From the NCBI GenBank assembly GCA_946479255.1, contig CAMLFK010000077.1, positions 1-19,139 on the forward strand: a DNA stretch of 19,139 nucleotides, given 5' to 3'. The notes beneath the pieces are model-generated. The model was not told where the DNA came from and made no database searches. It was given only the letters and a program-made list of their open reading frames with translations. Each line of letters opens with the position of its first letter. The first letter of the stretch is position 1. The stretch comes from an uncultured Oxalobacteraceae bacterium. GTDB lineage: Bacteria > Pseudomonadota > Gammaproteobacteria > Burkholderiales > Burkholderiaceae. Of this stretch, positions 16,339-19,139 are shown in pieces. Position numbers and translations under genes: made by a program.

Positions 16339-16406
16339 ATTGCGCTATTATGTTGCTCTACGGCAGCTTTTGCTGCCCCGAGTCAACATTCATGAGGCAC
16401 ACCGGC

Positions 16407-17186
16407 ATGCTAAAAGCTAAGCAAAAAGACACATCGTTCGAAGGCAAGGTAGTACTTGTCACTGGCGCGGCGGGCGGCATCGGCCGTGCGGCGGCGCTGG
16501 CGTTCGGACGCGCCGGTGCGAGTGTGGTGGTGGCCGACACCTCGGTCGACGGTGGCCATGCCACCGCCGCCATGATCGTCGAGAACGGCGGCAAGGCCCT
16601 GTTCGTGCAGACCAATGTAACCCGCGCGGCTGAAGTCGAGGCGCTGATCGACAAGACCGTCACCGTTTATGGCCGGCTGGACTGCGCCTTCAACAACGCC
16701 GGCATCGAAGAAGAGTCCGTGCCGCTGGGCGACGCCGACGAAGCCGCGTTCGACCGCATCGTCAACGTCAACATCAAGGGCGCCTGGCTGTGCATGAAGT
16801 ACGAGATCCGCCAGATGCTCAAGCAGGGCGGCGGCGCGATCGTCAACACTGCCTCGGTGGCCGGCCTGGTGGGCGCGCCGACCCAGCCGATCTACGCGGC
16901 GACCAAGCACGCGGTGGTTGGCCTGACCAAGACTGCCGCGGCTGAATATGCGGCCGACGGCATTCGCATCAACAGCGTGTGCCCGGGCGTGATCAACACC
17001 CCGATGATGGCGCGCGCCTTGAAGCGCGAGCCGCAGCGCGAAGACCGGCTGCGCAAGGACCACCCGATCGGCCGCTTCGGCGAGCCGGCCGAAATCGCCA
17101 ATGCGGCCCTGTGGCTGTGCTCCGAGCAGTCCTCATTTGTGACCGGCCACCAGCTGGCGGTCGACGGCGGCCTGACCGCGATCTGA
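16407..17186 (+). CDS. Short-chain dehydrogenase/reductase (SDR)
   Basis: A 259-aa classical SDR oxidoreductase of unknown substrate. The cofactor motif TGAAGGIG is at 19-26, NNAG at 96-99, and the catalytic S150, Y163 and K167 (YAATK) have the usual 13-residue S-Y gap. The PGVINTP loop follows, with C-terminal 'FVTGHQLAVDGG'. D44 at the end of the second strand (VVVAD) suggests NAD(H) rather than NADP(H). The start at 16407 is preferred, with GAGG at 16394-16397; in-frame ATGs at 16392 and 16350 exist, but the one at 16350 falls on the predicted sigma-54 transcript start. It stands alone, preceded by the M16 gene and followed by non-coding DNA. Confidence 0.92.
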   Translation: MLKAKQKDTSFEGKVVLVTGAAGGIGRAAALAFGRAGASVVVADTSVDGGHATAAMIVENGGKALFVQTNVTRAAEVEALIDKTVTVYGRLDCAFNNAGIEEESVPLGDADEAAFDRIVNVNIKGAWLCMKYEIRQMLKQGGGAIVNTASVAGLVGAPTQPIYAATKHAVVGLTKTAAAEYAADGIRINSVCPGVINTPMMARALKREPQREDRLRKDHPIGRFGEPAEIANAALWLCSEQSSFVTGHQLAVDGGLTAI

Positions 17187-17202
17187 AGTATCCCTGATCA
17201 AC

Positions 17203-17223
17203 CCTGCGTCCCCGGGGCGCAGG
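17203..17223 (+). terminator. Possible terminator hairpin of the SDR gene
   Basis: CCTGCG (17203-17208) pairs with CGCAGG (17218-17223), with a C-run facing a G-run inside, 17 bp after the SDR stop. There is no T-tract, so confidence is low. The rest of 17224-17265 shows nothing recognisable. Confidence 0.35.
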
Positions 17224-17265
17224 TGCGACAATGAGACACTTTCGTCGAGTTCGCGCACAGAATCC

Positions 17266-17302
17266 AACCCCGGGGTCAGTGCCCACATTGATATACGAGC
17301 TC
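17266..17302 (+). repeat. Left terminal inverted repeat of the MITE-like element
   Basis: 37 bp. It matches the reverse complement of 17585-17621 except at three positions. Confidence 0.85.
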
Positions 17303-17584
17303 ATCCGATAATCAATATATAGGCGTTCATCCGCCGATTATCCAGTCCTATTCGGCTCCCGATTATCGGCGTGGCCTGTCATTTCATTCAAAAGACGAAT
17401 TGGGTTCAGTCGGTTTTATTATCGGTTTCAGCTTCTGATATCGGCTGGCCCGGGCATGGGGCCGACCGATCGCTCATCTGGCTAGCGATCGAATATGGCG
17501 GTTCGGAGAATGCGAAGACGAACTCGGCGGCAAGGTCTCTTATCAATCCGGTGGCGGCCTGGATAATCGGCGGATTCGATTGCC

Positions 17585-17621
17585 GAGTTCGTATATCAAT
17601 GTGGGCAGTGACCCCAGGGTT
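17585..17621 (-). repeat. Right terminal inverted repeat of the MITE-like element
   Basis: 37 bp, the inverted partner of 17266-17302. It ends 31 bp from the stop codon of the decayed flavodoxin-like gene. Confidence 0.85.
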
Positions 17622-17652
17622 AATGTGGTGCAAGCCGGCGGCTTCGATCTTG

Positions 17653-17918
17653 CTACTTCGGGCGCGGCGCGCGTAGCGGTCGATTGGGCTGGGACAGGCG
17701 CCCGGCGCGCAGTTCGATAACGGCCTTGTGTACCGCGCGCACGAAGTCTTGGAGACTTCGCCGGGACATGTGCCGTCGTTACGCGCCGAGCCGTTGATCA
17801 AGAGGATGCGTGATGGCGTCGCGGGATCCTTCTGGCGCGCCTCGGCGGCCAGCAAGCGGTCGCGCGCGGTTTTCCATTCGACGGAGGCGGGCGCCTGGCC
17901 CTTGCGGATCTCGGTCAT
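17653..17918 (-). pseudogene. Flavodoxin/NAD(P)H-dependent FMN reductase-like gene, internally deleted and frameshifted
   Basis: From ATG 17918, with an AGAGGA ribosome binding site just upstream, 58 codons read like the start of a flavodoxin-family oxidoreductase: 'ASVEWKTARDRLLAAEA', then RILLINGSARNDGTCPGEVSKT, the FMN-phosphate loop of that family. After position 17745 the frame makes no family sense. In another frame, 17745-17653 encodes FVRAVHKAVIELRAGRL, and after SQPNRPL it ends 'RAPRPK' and stop, which resembles the C-terminal tail I associate with the same proteins. The middle, probably around 200 codons, is missing, and the two remnants meet in a GAAGTC/GACTTC inverted repeat (17743-17759). 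In the original frame an open chimeric reading frame continues into the adjacent mobile element to 17406, but it shows no recognisable domain beyond the first 58 residues. Family assignment is by recollection. Confidence 0.6.
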
Positions 17919-18010
17919 GGTGTCCTCTCATGTTTGTCCGGAAAGTATGCTGGACAATGGAGAGGGGGGGATGTACGGTGCTTAACAGAACCGTTGATGC
18001 CACCAGTAAA

Positions 18011-18053
18011 CGCAAAACCGCCATGCCCGCAGCGGCGGGAATGGCGGTTTGCG
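18011..18053 (-). terminator. Terminator-like hairpin after the TPR gene
   Basis: A long stem pairs CGCAAAACCGCCAT (18011-18024) with ATGGCGGTTTGCG (18041-18053), with one bulged A and a further CCCGC/GCGGG inner stem. It lies 14 bp beyond the stop of the minus-strand gene. On the minus strand the outgoing arm is T-rich (GGTTTTGCGTTT) but has no uninterrupted T-run. Confidence 0.65.
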
Positions 18054-18067
18054 TGCGGAGCTTTCGC

Positions 18068-19138
18068 TTAGTTCGCAGCAGTGGCCGGCGCGGCGGCCGA
18101 CTTGTTCTGGCTGTTCAGTACCATCACCCAGTACTTGGCGATGTCGTTGGTGGCGCTGTCGGCCTTGACGCTATTGAAGGTCTTGATGGCGTCGTCCTTG
18201 CGGCCGGCCTTGGCATAGGCCACGGCCAGGTGCAGCTTGGCTTCCTCGGGCTTTTTGGTGCCCTTGGCGATACCTTGCTCCATGAAGCCGATGCCCTTGT
18301 CGAACTGGTCCATCGTCACATAGGCGTAGCCCAGGTTGACCAGGCCGGTGCCGTCCTTGGCCTTTTGCGCGCCGGCTTCGCCGGAGGCGATGTTCTTGGC
18401 GTCGTCGGCGGCGTTCTTGTTAGCCTTGTCGCGCAGCTGCTTGTGCTTGCCCGCGTTGCTGCCGGTGCCCATCACGCCGGACGCGAAACCCGCGTCCACG
18501 GCCTTCTTCGCTTCGGTCGGGAAGCCGGCGATCAGCGCCAGTTCAGCCCATTCGGCGATATCTTCCGGTTCCATTTTCTTCACGACCGTGCTTTGCAGGC
18601 GGTAGAAGTCGAGCTGGTGACGCACGTCGTAGCCAGGCTTGGTCTGCACGCGGCGCAGCAGGTCGGCCCAGAATTCGTCGCTCGGGGCGATCATGACCAG
18701 CTTTTCGAGCGCGCTGGTGTAGGTCGGCCAGTCTTTCATGCGGCCGGCCGCCGCCACCAGCAGGCGCAGATCGTCTTCGTCCGGGGCCTTGCCGGCTTTT
18801 TCGCTGGCGGCGATGGTTTGTACCAGCGCTTCTTTCGCGCTGGCGTTGTCGTTCGTGAGCAGCTGCGCGCGGGCCAGCGTGCTGCGGGCCTTTTCGGGGG
18901 TGTCGCTGATCGACTGGTATTTCTTGAGCAGTTCGATGGATTTCGGGTAGTCCTTGGCGACGAAGGCGGTGTTGGCCAAGAACAGGGTGAATTCGCCTTC
19001 TTCTTTTTTGGTGATGCGGCCCGATGCGAGCAGGCCTTCCACGCCGGCCTTGGTCAGGGCTTCGTTCTTGGTCGCGGAACCCAGCGTGGCTTTGATGCGG
19101 TTCAGGACGTAGGCTTCATACGGTGTGACGTTCGGCAT
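18068..19138 (-). CDS. TPR-like repeat protein, C-terminal part
   Basis: Partial gene: the frame reaches the window end and the methionine at 19138 is probably internal, because related proteins have a signal peptide and some 60 more residues before the 'TPYEAYVLNRI' segment. The visible 356 residues are almost all helical. Tetratricopeptide-like pairs include 'YPKSIELLKKY', 'GLVNLGYAYVTMDQFDKGIGFMEQGI' and 'AKLHLAVAYAKAGRKDDAIKTF'. A Lys/Ala-rich stretch lies in the middle and an Ala-rich tail at the end. TPR repeats mediate protein-protein contacts; the partner is unknown. Periplasmic location is likely but cannot be shown here. A hairpin follows the stop closely. Confidence 0.8.
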   Translation of the reverse strand: MPNVTPYEAYVLNRIKATLGSATKNEALTKAGVEGLLASGRITKKEEGEFTLFLANTAFVAKDYPKSIELLKKYQSISDTPEKARSTLARAQLLTNDNASAKEALVQTIAASEKAGKAPDEDDLRLLVAAAGRMKDWPTYTSALEKLVMIAPSDEFWADLLRRVQTKPGYDVRHQLDFYRLQSTVVKKMEPEDIAEWAELALIAGFPTEAKKAVDAGFASGVMGTGSNAGKHKQLRDKANKNAADDAKNIASGEAGAQKAKDGTGLVNLGYAYVTMDQFDKGIGFMEQGIAKGTKKPEEAKLHLAVAYAKAGRKDDAIKTFNSVKADSATNDIAKYWVMVLNSQNKSAAAPATAAN

Positions 19139-19139
19139 G

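Larger units (their letters stand above)
17266..17621. mobile_element. MITE-like palindromic element with 37-bp terminal inverted repeats
   Basis: The ends at 17266-17302 and 17585-17621 are inverted copies of each other with 34 of 37 matches. The core, read inward from the left end, is GGGGTCAGTGCCCACATTGA with one mismatch between copies. Inside are a second, perfect 17-bp inverted pair (17329-17345 with 17559-17575), a central 8-bp stem CGATCGCT/AGCGATCG (17467-17474, 17484-17491), and several copies of CCGATTATC or its complement. No convincing coding sequence is present, base composition is more AT-rich than the flanks, and no clear target duplication was found. It looks like a non-autonomous element. 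The GGGGTCAG-type ends recall repeats found beside REP-associated tyrosine transposases, which is recollection rather than a search result. Confidence 0.7.

Noticed and set aside
17371..17676. 101-codon open frame on the + strand inside the MITE-like element
   Set aside because: It crosses the terminal inverted repeat, has no ribosome binding site and no recognisable motif.
1..19139. CRISPR array, tRNA or rRNA genes
   Set aside because: No regularly spaced direct repeats, no cloverleaf with a T-arm GTTCGANTC-type signature in an intergenic region, and no rRNA-like segments were seen.

Overview
The window reads as high-GC chromosomal DNA of a betaproteobacterium, most likely an Oxalobacteraceae member of the Massilia/Duganella/Telluria type. 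This rests on codon bias, the gene order rpsP-rimM-trmD-rplS followed by a NUDIX CoA diphosphatase, a CobD/CbiB-like protein and DUF3579, and the style of the lipoproteins and receptor. The placement is inference from gene content; no database search was possible.

Region 1 (1-5099, + strand) is an accessory transport operon. It holds the C-terminal 517 residues of a TonB-dependent outer-membrane receptor, an ABC ATPase, and two DUF3526 ABC-2-type permeases. The last three genes are joined by 4-bp ATGA overlaps. Pairing an outer-membrane importer with an inner-membrane exporter-type ABC complex is the best candidate here for a poorly described system. Region 2 (5117-8251) has a secreted glycine-zipper protein (-), a large lipoprotein with Ig-like repeats and an HExxH zinc-protease-like motif (+), and a small TM2-domain membrane protein (-).

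Region 3 (8252-10683) is the ribosomal/tRNA operon rpsP-rimM-trmD-rplS, with a good sigma-70 promoter and a textbook terminator. Region 4 (10697-13561) has a NUDIX hydrolase with a TTG start, a CobD/CbiB-like membrane protein, a DUF3579 protein, and a two-CBS-domain protein behind a near-consensus FNR/Anr box at class II promoter geometry. Region 5 (13585-17186) has a periplasmic M16 metallopeptidase made of two fused halves and an SDR oxidoreductase preceded by a near-consensus sigma-54 promoter.

Region 6 (17187-18067) has no intact gene. It contains a 356-bp MITE-like element with 37-bp imperfect terminal inverted repeats and nested internal inverted repeats. Next to it is the remnant of a flavodoxin/FMN-reductase-like gene (-) that has lost its middle and changed frame. 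The window ends inside a TPR-like protein gene (-) that has a hairpin just after its stop.
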